Below are positions 7,538-13,912 of a DNA stretch of 19,301 nucleotides, one piece after another. The DNA comes from Thermoproteus sp. UBA157 (GTDB lineage Archaea > Thermoproteota > Thermoprotei > Thermoproteales > Thermoproteaceae): the NCBI GenBank assembly GCA_002497345.1, contig DANS01000016.1, forward strand, positions 83,574-102,874. The letters run 5' to 3'. The translations under genes and the position numbers were made by a program. Below the pieces are notes generated by a model. The model saw only the letters and a list, made by a program, of their open reading frames with translations. It did no database searches and had not been told where the DNA came from. Each line of letters begins with the position of its first letter. Positions within the stretch are counted from its first letter, which is position 1.

Positions 7538-8019
7538 CGGTGCGATGGGTCGACTTGGCCGTACTCCTCGCCTCCTTGGCCGCCTTGACTTTAAGGCCGG
7601 CCCTATGGGGCTATCTGTTGGCCTTGGCCATATCGACGATTTCTTTCAAGAGACTCGTCTGGCTGCGACTAGACGTCCCGTATATCGCAGCAGCGCTGGC
7701 CGCATACTCGGTCGCCTTTGCGGCGGATCTCATGTCGGGGCCTAAGGGATTGCCGACGAACCTCATAGTCGCCGACGTGTTGGCCCCCGTCGTCGAGGAG
7801 GTCGTCTTCAGGGGCTTGGCCTTCAAGGCATTGCCCCGCTGGGGGGCGCTCATCGTATCCACCGCCGGCTTCGCGGCGTTGCACCCATATCCTCTATTGG
7901 CCCTCGCCTACGCCGTGGCGCTCACATTGGCCTATTTAGGCGGCGGGCTGACCGCCTCCATATCGCTACACGTGTTCAACAACGCCGTGTGGACGGCCAT
8001 CTACTTAGGCCTTATTTAG
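7534..8019 (+). CDS. CPBP-family (CAAX-protease-like) intramembrane metalloprotease
   Basis: A hydrophobic protein of 161 aa with the three conserved motifs of the CPBP/Abi family of glutamate-type intramembrane proteases: EEVVFRG (E88, E89, R93), a histidine after a small-residue helix (FAALH117) and HVFNN (H144, N148). About five membrane helices are seen. The family includes eukaryotic Rce1 CAAX prenyl proteases and bacterial bacteriocin-immunity proteins; substrates of archaeal members are mostly unknown. GTG 7534 overlaps the TGA of the regulator gene (GTGA), so it is the third gene of the metal-uptake operon. A role there could be processing of a membrane partner, but this is speculative. 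Its 3' end overlaps the convergent methyltransferase gene by 15 bases. Confidence 0.85.
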   Translation: MTVRWVDLAVLLASLAALTLRPALWGYLLALAISTISFKRLVWLRLDVPYIAAALAAYSVAFAADLMSGPKGLPTNLIVADVLAPVVEEVVFRGLAFKALPRWGALIVSTAGFAALHPYPLLALAYAVALTLAYLGGGLTASISLHVFNNAVWTAIYLGLI

Positions 8020-8625
8020 CTCCACGCAGACGAAGCCGTAGCGCTCGGCATCCTCCAAAGCCGGGCTCTCCACAGGATATTCCCCCTCCTCCTCCCCTCC
8101 TAGGGTGGCCGATATGCGGCCGGGTCTCATACCGGCCCTTAAGCCCAGCTCGACCACCTCAGACACTGTGTAGAACCTCGCCCTCGAGTAGAAGGGATGG
8201 CCAGCCTCGCCTTCCCGCCTATATCTTATACCCCAGGGAGATTCCCTGGGGACTATGCACGCGACGACCCTCCCAGCGATCCTCGACGCCTCGGCGATTA
8301 GTTTAGCTGGATCATCGGCAAAGCATAACGTCACCACTATCAAGGCACAAGGGAACGACCCATCTCTGAGGGGGAGCCTCTCGCCCACAGCCACTATGAG
8401 GTCGAGGTCCTTGGGAGCCCGCCGCAACATAGCCGCTGAGGGGTCCACCCCAGCCCTTAGACCAAGCGGCGCCGCGAATCGGCCAGTGCCGATGCCCACT
8501 TCAATGCCTCCCTCGCAGTTGAAGGCGAGCGCCGCCTTCAACTCGCTCTCATAAAGCATCTTGTGTTTCTCATACCAGCGGTCGTATCTATCGGCCAATG
8601 CGTCAAAGATCCCGCTGGTGCTCAC
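8005..8625 (-). CDS. class I SAM-dependent methyltransferase, substrate unknown
   Basis: A 206-aa Rossmann-fold methyltransferase of the UbiE/Methyltransf_11 kind. Motif I is IEVGIGTGRFA (residues 41-51), the post-I acidic strand is GVDPSAAML (59-67), and a motif III-like strand is VVACIVPRESP (120-130). The N-terminal FDALADRYDRWYEKHK is typical for these enzymes. Nothing shows the substrate. The frame extends upstream to 8724, but GTG 8623-8625 is chosen because the residues before it are not family-like and a TATA-like box lies about 25 bases upstream, giving a leaderless start. The gene is divergent from the psiE-like gene from a shared promoter and overlaps the protease gene at its 3' end. 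The coding sequence contains a perfect 9-bp hairpin at 8231-8251. Confidence 0.8.
   Translation of the reverse strand: MSTSGIFDALADRYDRWYEKHKMLYESELKAALAFNCEGGIEVGIGTGRFAAPLGLRAGVDPSAAMLRRAPKDLDLIVAVGERLPLRDGSFPCALIVVTLCFADDPAKLIAEASRIAGRVVACIVPRESPWGIRYRREGEAGHPFYSRARFYTVSEVVELGLRAGMRPGRISATLGGEEEGEYPVESPALEDAERYGFVCVELNKA
8231..8251. repeat. perfect inverted repeat, 9-bp arms, 3-base loop
   Basis: CCCCAGGGA (8231-8239), GAT, TCCCTGGGG (8243-8251). It lies inside the methyltransferase coding region where the protein reads VPRESPWG. It would form a very stable hairpin in RNA of either strand. It is probably a coincidence of codon choice, though GC-rich palindromes of this quality inside genes are uncommon. 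Confidence 0.7.
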
Positions 8626-8640
8626 GGCTGGACTACTAAT

Positions 8641-8656
8641 CTTTTTTAAAATAAAG
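8641..8656. promoter_or_regulatory. shared TATA-like region for two divergent leaderless genes
   Basis: The run CTTTTTTAAAATAAAG lies midway between two opposite GTG codons, 8625 on the minus strand and 8670 on the plus strand, which are separated by 44 bases. Plus-strand TTTTTTAAA is centred about 25 bases before GTG 8670. Minus-strand TTTATTTTAAAA is centred about 26 bases before GTG 8625. There is no other AT-rich stretch in the gap, so the two promoters overlap. Confidence 0.55.
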
Positions 8657-8669
8657 CTTTTTGGATGCC

Positions 8670-9071
8670 GTGGATTATATCGGGTTGCTAAGGCGCATTG
8701 AACTGATTCTCTACGGAGCAGCATTGACCGTAGCTATCATATTAGCCGCGTATTCCTTCTATCTGGTAGTGGAGGGCATAATGTCGCTGACCGCAGGAGC
8801 CAGCGAGTATTATATATATTCGCTATTAAGCAACTTATTTTTATTTATAATATTTATTGAATTAATTGATACATTTATAGCATATATTCAACATAAAGAA
8901 GTTATTGTTTATAAGATAATAGATGTCGCGTTAGTGGCTCTGGCGAGGGAGCTCATAGTCTACATGTCGCCGGTTAATAACCATTTCGACGTTGCCCGCG
9001 CCGGCGCGTTGACGGCCTCGGCCTTGGTGCTCGGCCTCATCGACTACCTACAACACAAGCGCTCTGCGTGA
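8670..9071 (+). CDS. PsiE-like (phosphate-starvation-inducible E family) membrane protein
   Basis: A small integral membrane protein of 133 aa with four hydrophobic helices at about residues 11-34, 46-72, 79-99 and 107-127. The layout (RRIELILYG near the N-terminus, a long second helix with ELIDTFIAYI, then VALARELIVY) fits the PsiE family. Biochemical function is not established for these proteins. I chose GTG 8670 as a leaderless start; a TTG at 8661 would add three residues. The middle of the gene is strikingly AT-rich: 17 of the 100 bases 8821-8920 are G or C by my count, against GC-rich ends, with TTA, ATT and ATA codons unlike the neighbours. The family call is moderate. Confidence 0.68.
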   Translation: MDYIGLLRRIELILYGAALTVAIILAAYSFYLVVEGIMSLTAGASEYYIYSLLSNLFLFIIFIELIDTFIAYIQHKEVIVYKIIDVALVALARELIVYMSPVNNHFDVARAGALTASALVLGLIDYLQHKRSA

Positions 9072-9072
9072 A

Positions 9073-9083
9073 TCTTTATAAGG
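9073..9083 (+). promoter_or_regulatory. TATA-like box of the rps24e-rps27ae-kae1 operon
   Basis: TCTTTATAAGG, immediately after the psiE-like stop and about 24 bases before GTG 9102. This spacing again implies initiation at or very near the start codon. Confidence 0.6.
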
Positions 9084-9101
9084 CGGTTCAATACGGCGGC
9101 C

Positions 9102-9470
9102 GTGGAGCTCAAACTGGAGCAAATAAGGGAGAACAAGCTCCTCGGCAGAAGAGAAGTCGTGGCGCTGATAGCCCACGAGGGGGCGTCAACGCCGACACGA
9201 CAACAAGTGAGGGAGGCGGTGGCGTCCCAACTGGGAGTTAGCCCCGAGCTCGTCTTCGTCAGGAGCATCAAGACGGAGTTCGGCAGAGGTGTCTCCAAAG
9301 CGGAGGTCCACGTCTACAGCTCCGAGGCACAAGCAAAGGTGGTGGAGCCTCTCTATATAATCGCCCGCAACTTGCCCGACGGCAAGAAGCTCTTGGAGGA
9401 GGCGAAAAGGCGTAAGGCCGAACTACGCGAGAAGAAACGCAGGAAGAAGAAAGGCGCTAAGAAGAAATGA
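9102..9470 (+). CDS. rps24e: 30S ribosomal protein S24e
   Basis: An archaeal/eukaryotic-type small-subunit protein of 122 aa. The core is a split beta-alpha-beta fold beginning ELKLEQIRENKLLGRREVVALIAHEG. It is followed by the conserved TPTRQQVREAVASQLGV segment and the strand FVRSIKTEFGRGVSKAEVHVY. The tail is a highly basic lysine/arginine run, as usual. The GTG start fits the TATA spacing. The stop overlaps the ATG of rps27ae (ATGA), which is the standard archaeal arrangement for these two proteins. Confidence 0.95.
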   Translation: MELKLEQIRENKLLGRREVVALIAHEGASTPTRQQVREAVASQLGVSPELVFVRSIKTEFGRGVSKAEVHVYSSEAQAKVVEPLYIIARNLPDGKKLLEEAKRRKAELREKKRRKKKGAKKK

Positions 9471-9652
9471 GCGAGGCTAAGAAGCTCCCCAGGGCCGCTA
9501 CTTGGTACCAATACGACTACGAAAAGGGCACCATAAAGTTTCTGAGGAGGCTCTGTCCGCGTTGCGGCTCGGTGATGGCCTACCACAAGGAGCCGGTGCC
9601 GCGGTGGCATTGCGGCAGGTGCGGCATGACCATTTTTGAGACCAAGAAATAG
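9467..9652 (+). CDS. rps27ae: 30S ribosomal protein S27ae
   Basis: A zinc-ribbon ribosomal protein of 61 aa with four cysteine ligands C30, C33 (CPRC) and C49, C52 (CGRC), plus the family pattern FLRRLCPRCGSVMAYHKEP. In eukaryotes the homologue is fused behind ubiquitin; archaeal versions like this one stand alone. ATG 9467 overlaps the rps24e stop, and its TAG shares one base with the GTG of kae1, so all three are coupled. Confidence 0.96.
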   Translation: MSEAKKLPRAATWYQYDYEKGTIKFLRRLCPRCGSVMAYHKEPVPRWHCGRCGMTIFETKK

Positions 9653-10677
9653 TGCTCATCGTCGGCGTAGAATCGACGGCCCATACTATAGGCATCGGCA
9701 TAGTCGAGGACGGCGAGGTGCTCGCCAACGTCAACGACACGTACGTGCCGCCGGCCGGCTCCGGGATACATCCGCGCGAGGCCGCCGAACATCACGCCAA
9801 GGTGGCCGTAGCTTTGCTGAAAAGAGCCCTCGAGCGCTCCAGGAAAAAACTCGATGAAATAGACGCAATAGCATACTCTGCGGGTCCGGGGCTGGGGCCT
9901 GCGTTGAGGATAGGTGCTGTCTTGGCGCGCGCCCTATCGGTCAGGCTGGGCAAACCGCTAGTGCCCGTGCACCACGGCGTGGCCCACGTGGAGATAGCCA
10001 GAGCTCTTACGGGCAGCTGCGACCCGCTCGTGCTCCTGATATCGGGTGGCCACACGATGATAGTGGGATTCGCAGATGGCAAATACAGGGTATTCGGCGA
10101 GACTCTAGACTTGGCCATCGGCAACGCAATAGACAAGTTCGCCAGGGACGTGGGGCTCGGCTATCCGGGCGTGCCGGCCGTGGAGAAGTGCGCGGAAAGG
10201 GCCGAGTCCGTGCTGCCTCTGCCCATGAATATAATAGGCCAGGACCTCGCCTTCTCGGGTCTCGTGACTAGAGCCGTAGATCTATACAGAAGGGGCAAGG
10301 CCGAGCTCCCGACTTTGTGCAAATCGCTTGTGGAGACCGCATATTATATGTTGGCCGAGGTGCTCGAGAGGGCCTTGGCATATACAGGCAAGCGCGAGCT
10401 AGTAGTGGCGGGAGGTGTCGCGAGGAGCGCCAGGCTTAGGCAAATACTCGAGGCGATAGCCGCTGACAGAGGGCTCTCGCTCAAGATAGTCCCGCCCGAA
10501 TACGCGGGCGACAACGGCGCTATGATCGCCCTAACGGGATACTACGCATTCAGAAGGGGAATCAAGGTGTCGGTCGAGGAGAGCTTCGTGAAGCAGAGGT
10601 GGCGCCTCGACCAAGTAGACGTGCCTTGGTTCTACGACATATGCCCTAGTACCTCATCCGGCCGAACACCTTCTTGA
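9652..10677 (+). CDS. kae1: tRNA N6-adenosine threonylcarbamoyltransferase Kae1 (KEOPS subunit)
   Basis: A Kae1/TsaD/Qri7 family ASKHA-fold enzyme. It transfers the threonylcarbamoyl group to A37 of ANN-decoding tRNAs, working with Bud32, Cgi121 and Pcc1 in the KEOPS complex. Signatures seen are the N-terminal GVESTAHTIGIGIV, the metal-binding HGVAH (H108, H112) in VPVHHGVAH, the nucleotide loop LLISGGHTMIVG, VAGGVARSARLR and the third-ligand region EYAGDNGAMIA. No Bud32 kinase domain is fused. The core ends at about DVPW; the last 14 residues (through TSSGRTPS) look like read-through into the antisense of the PEP synthase gene, and the two convergent genes overlap by 32 bases. GTG 9652 is used. 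Confidence 0.95.
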   Translation: MLIVGVESTAHTIGIGIVEDGEVLANVNDTYVPPAGSGIHPREAAEHHAKVAVALLKRALERSRKKLDEIDAIAYSAGPGLGPALRIGAVLARALSVRLGKPLVPVHHGVAHVEIARALTGSCDPLVLLISGGHTMIVGFADGKYRVFGETLDLAIGNAIDKFARDVGLGYPGVPAVEKCAERAESVLPLPMNIIGQDLAFSGLVTRAVDLYRRGKAELPTLCKSLVETAYYMLAEVLERALAYTGKRELVVAGGVARSARLRQILEAIAADRGLSLKIVPPEYAGDNGAMIALTGYYAFRRGIKVSVEESFVKQRWRLDQVDVPWFYDICPSTSSGRTPS

Positions 10678-13069
10678 CGATCTCCCTGAACTCCTCGTCT
10701 TCGTCGACTTTGTAGAGGGATTTGTAAATAGCGTCCAGCCTCTCCCTCAACGCCTTCATCTCGACGGAGGCCACCAGAACCCTCGTGCTCAACACAGCAT
10801 CGGGGTTCACCGATATGCTGTCTATCCCGGCCCTCACGAGGAACTCCACCATCTGGGGATACACCGATGGGCCTTGTCCGCATATGGAGACTGTGAGGCC
10901 GTGCTTGTGTGCTTTGTTTATCAGCTCGTGGATGGCCTTGAGAACCGGCGCCTCCCGTTCGTCGAAGTACTTGGGGCTTATCCGCACGAGGAAGTCGTTG
11001 TCGCGGTCGACGCCCAGCGTGAGTTGCGTGAGGTCGTTGGAGCCCACCGAGAAGCCGTCGAAATACGGCGCAAACTCCTCTGCCATGAACACTATCGAGG
11101 GCACCTCGGCCATGGCCCAGACCTTGAAGTCGCGATCGCGGTAAAGCCCCTCGTCCTCCAGCAGCTTGGCGAACCTCTCGGCCTCCCACACGGTCCTCAC
11201 GAAGGGCGCCATGACCCAGACGTTGGTGAGGCCCAGCTCCTCGCGCACTTTCTTGATAGCCCTCAGCTCCAGCCTAAACGCCTTCTCGTATTGTGGCGAT
11301 ATGTACCTCGACACCCCGCGCCAGCCCAACATGGGGTTGCGCTCGTCGGGCTCGAACTTCTCGCCGCCCCTCAAGCTCTTGTACTCGTTCGTCTTGAAGT
11401 CGGAGAACCTAACCACGACGGGTCTCGGGTATATGGCGGATGCCACCTTGGCTATTCCCTCGGCCATCTTGTCCACGAACTTCTGCTCCTGCCCGACCGA
11501 GAGGAGATAGAGCGGGTGCTCCCCTATCCAGCTCGACACCAGGAATTCTATCCTCATAAGCCCGATCCCGTCGAAGGGCAAGTCCTTATACTCGTCTATC
11601 TTATCCGGTTCGCCCAAGTTCATGTACACCTTGGTCCCCGTCGGGATGGCGCGATAGATGTGTATTATTATATCGGGAGCGACTTTGGGGACCTCGGCGA
11701 TTTTGGCCTCGGCCTTGCCCTCGGCCTTCACTGCGCCGAGCAAGACGACGCCCTTGGTGCCGTCTACCGTGTAGAGCTCCCCGTCCTTAAGCACTTGCGT
11801 AGCGTTTCCCGTCCCCACGACGGCCGGTATGCCCAACTCGCGGCTGACGATAGCGGCATGGCTCGTCCTCCCTCCCTCATCGGTCACTATGGCCGAGGCC
11901 AAGCGCATGTAGGGGACCCAGTCCGGATCGGTCATCTTGGTCACCAATATGTCGCCTTTCTGCAACTTCCTCTTGGCGTCCTCGAGAGTTAGGCATATCT
12001 TGGCCCTCCCGACGGCTACGCCGGGGCTGGCCGCGATCCCCTTGACGACCACGATGCCGCCCTTGACCTCCTCGGGCGCCTTCTCCCTCCTCTTGCTCCA
12101 GACCGTCTCGGGCCTGACTTGTACTATGAAGAGGTTCTCGGGGAACTTCATGTCGGCATCGACCGAGAACTCTATGTCGAGCGGATGCCCGTAATAGCGC
12201 TCCAGCTCCAACGCCATCTTGGCGTATTGGATCACCTCCTCGTCGGTGAGCGCAGGGGCCAAGGCCTTATCCTCGGGGAGCTCCACCTCCTTGGTCAAGC
12301 CCTCCTCACTTCTGACCACCGCGACCTTCTTTCTAGATATTCTCCTATCGATTATTGCCAAGGTCGATTTATCCACCACGAACTCGTCGGGGGTGACGAT
12401 CCCTCTGACGACCCCCTCGCCGAGACCCCAGCCGGCCTCTATGACGATCTTCGACGTATCGCCGTTGGTGGGATCGAGCGTGAATATAACGCCGGCTGAT
12501 CTGGCGTTGACCAGCTTCTGGACCACCACGGCGATGGAGACATTGTCGTGCGGTATGCCCATCTGCTCTCTGTAGTAGATGGCGCGCGCCGTGTAGAGCG
12601 AGGCCCACACCTTCTTCACGTAGTCGATCACGTTCTCGACGCCTCTGACGTTGAGGTATGTGTCTTGTTGTCCCGCGAATGACGCCTCTTGGAGGTCCTC
12701 GGCGGTTGCCGATGAGCGCACCGCGACGGCCACGTCCTTGACGCCCACGAGCTCGGAGAGCCGCAAATAAGCTGTAGCTATCTCATCGGCAATGTCCTTG
12801 GGCATCGGAGTGGACTCTATTAAGCCCCTCACAGCTGAGGAGGCGTTTTCGTAGTCCTCGGGCGAGCCGCCCTTAACGGCCTTGAGGATTTCGAGAATCT
12901 TGGGGCCCAGGCTTGTGACGTCCATGAAGCGCCGAAAGGCCTCGGCGGTAACGACGAATCCGGGCGGCACCCTTGCCATCTTCGTGATCTCGCCGAGGTT
13001 CGCGGCCTTCCCTCCGACCAAGTCGCGGTCCTTGAGCGAGACCTCGTGAAGCCACAGAACGAGCCCCAT
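10646..13069 (-). CDS. ppsA: phosphoenolpyruvate synthase (pyruvate, water dikinase)
   Basis: A full-length PEP synthase of 807 aa that converts pyruvate + ATP to PEP + AMP + Pi, a key gluconeogenic and CO2-fixation step in Thermoproteales. Domains in order are: ATP-grasp nucleotide-binding (GGKAANLGE at about 19-27, VRSSATAEDLQEASFAGQQ at 117-135), the swivelling phosphohistidine domain with H404 in GGRTSHAAIVSRELGIPAVVG, and the PEP/pyruvate TIM barrel with GIGLMRIEF, GSNDLTQLTLGVDRD and the catalytic C730 in SICGQGPS. The ATG at 13067-13069 lies about 23-25 bases from a TATA-like box. Single-gene transcription is likely. The 3' end overlaps kae1 by 32 bases. Confidence 0.97.
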   Translation of the reverse strand: MGLVLWLHEVSLKDRDLVGGKAANLGEITKMARVPPGFVVTAEAFRRFMDVTSLGPKILEILKAVKGGSPEDYENASSAVRGLIESTPMPKDIADEIATAYLRLSELVGVKDVAVAVRSSATAEDLQEASFAGQQDTYLNVRGVENVIDYVKKVWASLYTARAIYYREQMGIPHDNVSIAVVVQKLVNARSAGVIFTLDPTNGDTSKIVIEAGWGLGEGVVRGIVTPDEFVVDKSTLAIIDRRISRKKVAVVRSEEGLTKEVELPEDKALAPALTDEEVIQYAKMALELERYYGHPLDIEFSVDADMKFPENLFIVQVRPETVWSKRREKAPEEVKGGIVVVKGIAASPGVAVGRAKICLTLEDAKRKLQKGDILVTKMTDPDWVPYMRLASAIVTDEGGRTSHAAIVSRELGIPAVVGTGNATQVLKDGELYTVDGTKGVVLLGAVKAEGKAEAKIAEVPKVAPDIIIHIYRAIPTGTKVYMNLGEPDKIDEYKDLPFDGIGLMRIEFLVSSWIGEHPLYLLSVGQEQKFVDKMAEGIAKVASAIYPRPVVVRFSDFKTNEYKSLRGGEKFEPDERNPMLGWRGVSRYISPQYEKAFRLELRAIKKVREELGLTNVWVMAPFVRTVWEAERFAKLLEDEGLYRDRDFKVWAMAEVPSIVFMAEEFAPYFDGFSVGSNDLTQLTLGVDRDNDFLVRISPKYFDEREAPVLKAIHELINKAHKHGLTVSICGQGPSVYPQMVEFLVRAGIDSISVNPDAVLSTRVLVASVEMKALRERLDAIYKSLYKVDEDEEFREIVKKVFGRMRY

Positions 13070-13086
13070 AAGGCGGTGTTATGAGT

Positions 13087-13097
13087 GTTATTAATAC
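13087..13097 (-). promoter_or_regulatory. TATA-like box of ppsA
   Basis: Minus-strand GTATTAATAAC, centred about 23 bases before the ppsA ATG at 13069, consistent with a leaderless or nearly leaderless mRNA. The rest of the 90-base gap up to the stop of the unknown zinc-ribbon gene (13160) is AT-rich, and I see nothing else in it. Confidence 0.5.
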
Positions 13098-13159
13098 TAA
13101 TCATTCTATTAGCGAAGATCTGCGCGGCGTCTTTTGCCGATAATAGGTCTTATCTATAA

Positions 13160-13864
13160 TTAAAGTACGACGAGCCTCTTGGGGAGAGCGCCCGAGGCGA
13201 GCTTCCTGTGAATTGCGCGTAGGATCTCGGGTCTCAGCGTAGGCTTGCGTTGAGTCAAAACGCCTCTCAGCGAGCGGCCGCAGTAGATGCACCTCGAGAT
13301 CTTGGAGCCGTACATCAAGAAGTCTACCCCGCAGTGGGTGCATCTGCCTATCTCCGGCAACTCAGACGCCTCCTCGAACGCGACTAGGTTGGGCGGCTCC
13401 TTCAAGACCACGCCTGACGCTAAGGGGCCCAACCTCAAGGCCTTATCGAGATCAGCGATCAGCAACACGTCGACGCGCCTCCTATATACCTCCCCCGCCC
13501 GCCTCAAGGCCCTTCTGACTTCCTCCTCGCCGCTGGCCTCAACTACGACAAACGCCGAGTCGTCAGGGCTTTCCGGAACGCCCAGCCTGTACTTCACCTC
13601 TTTCAACGCGCCGTCGGCCCCGCCCGCATATGCGGCCAACAACTCCTCCTGGTCGTCTCCTCCGTAGAACACCCTCATGCCCTTTTCCTTGAGCAAGAAT
13701 ACGGCGGTGGCGATCGAGGTCAGCCGGGCCAGCCTCTCCGGCAATGAGCAATCGCCAACGGGCTCCCCCAACGCTATCGGCGTTCCGTCAACCGGCGAGC
13801 GGGAGCAGAGCCAGGATCCCGCGAACACTGCCACAGGAGGTCCCCTCGCGTATGCCACTATCAC
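13160..13864 (-). CDS. unknown protein with C-terminal zinc ribbon
   Basis: A 234-aa protein that I do not recognise. The N-terminal part (MIVAYARGPPVAVFAGSWLC) looks like an alpha/beta fold. A middle region alternates predicted strands and charged helices (EASGEEEVRRALRRAGEVYRR; VDVLLIADLDKALRLG). Residues 175-195 form a clear zinc ribbon with CTHC (C175, C178) and CIYC (C192, C195), followed by a basic tail (LTQRKPTLRPEILRAIHRKL). The ribbon and basic tail would suit RNA or DNA binding, but that is inference. GTG 13862-13864 is the start; it faces the radical SAM gene across 48 bases and shares its TATA-like box, so the two may be coregulated. Confidence 0.75.
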   Translation of the reverse strand: MIVAYARGPPVAVFAGSWLCSRSPVDGTPIALGEPVGDCSLPERLARLTSIATAVFLLKEKGMRVFYGGDDQEELLAAYAGGADGALKEVKYRLGVPESPDDSAFVVVEASGEEEVRRALRRAGEVYRRRVDVLLIADLDKALRLGPLASGVVLKEPPNLVAFEEASELPEIGRCTHCGVDFLMYGSKISRCIYCGRSLRGVLTQRKPTLRPEILRAIHRKLASGALPKRLVVL

Positions 13865-13883
13865 GCGGCGAAATCGCTTAGAT

Positions 13884-13893
13884 GTTTTTAAGA
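13884..13893. promoter_or_regulatory. shared TATA-like box for two divergent leaderless genes
   Basis: GTTTTTAAGA lies exactly midway between the opposite GTG codons at 13864 (minus) and 13913 (plus), 48 bases apart. TTTTTAA at 13885-13891 is centred about 25 bases from each start. No other AT-rich element exists in the gap, so one box appears to serve both directions. Confidence 0.6.
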
Positions 13894-13912
13894 TCTGCCC
13901 CCAGTAGTTCGC

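Noticed and set aside
8626..8724. Longer methyltransferase starting upstream at 8724
   Set aside because: The extra 33 residues are not family-like, they would overlap the psiE-like gene and its promoter, and GTG 8625 has an ideal TATA spacing.
9652..10677. Kae1-Bud32 fusion
   Set aside because: The protein ends shortly after the Kae1 core. No kinase motifs follow, and the downstream DNA encodes PEP synthase on the other strand.
10874..11992. Long open frame of 372 codons on the plus strand
   Set aside because: It lies wholly antisense to phosphoenolpyruvate synthase, whose motifs are unmistakable. The translation (rich in His, Leu, Gly, Val and Arg) is what GC-rich coding DNA gives on the opposite strand.
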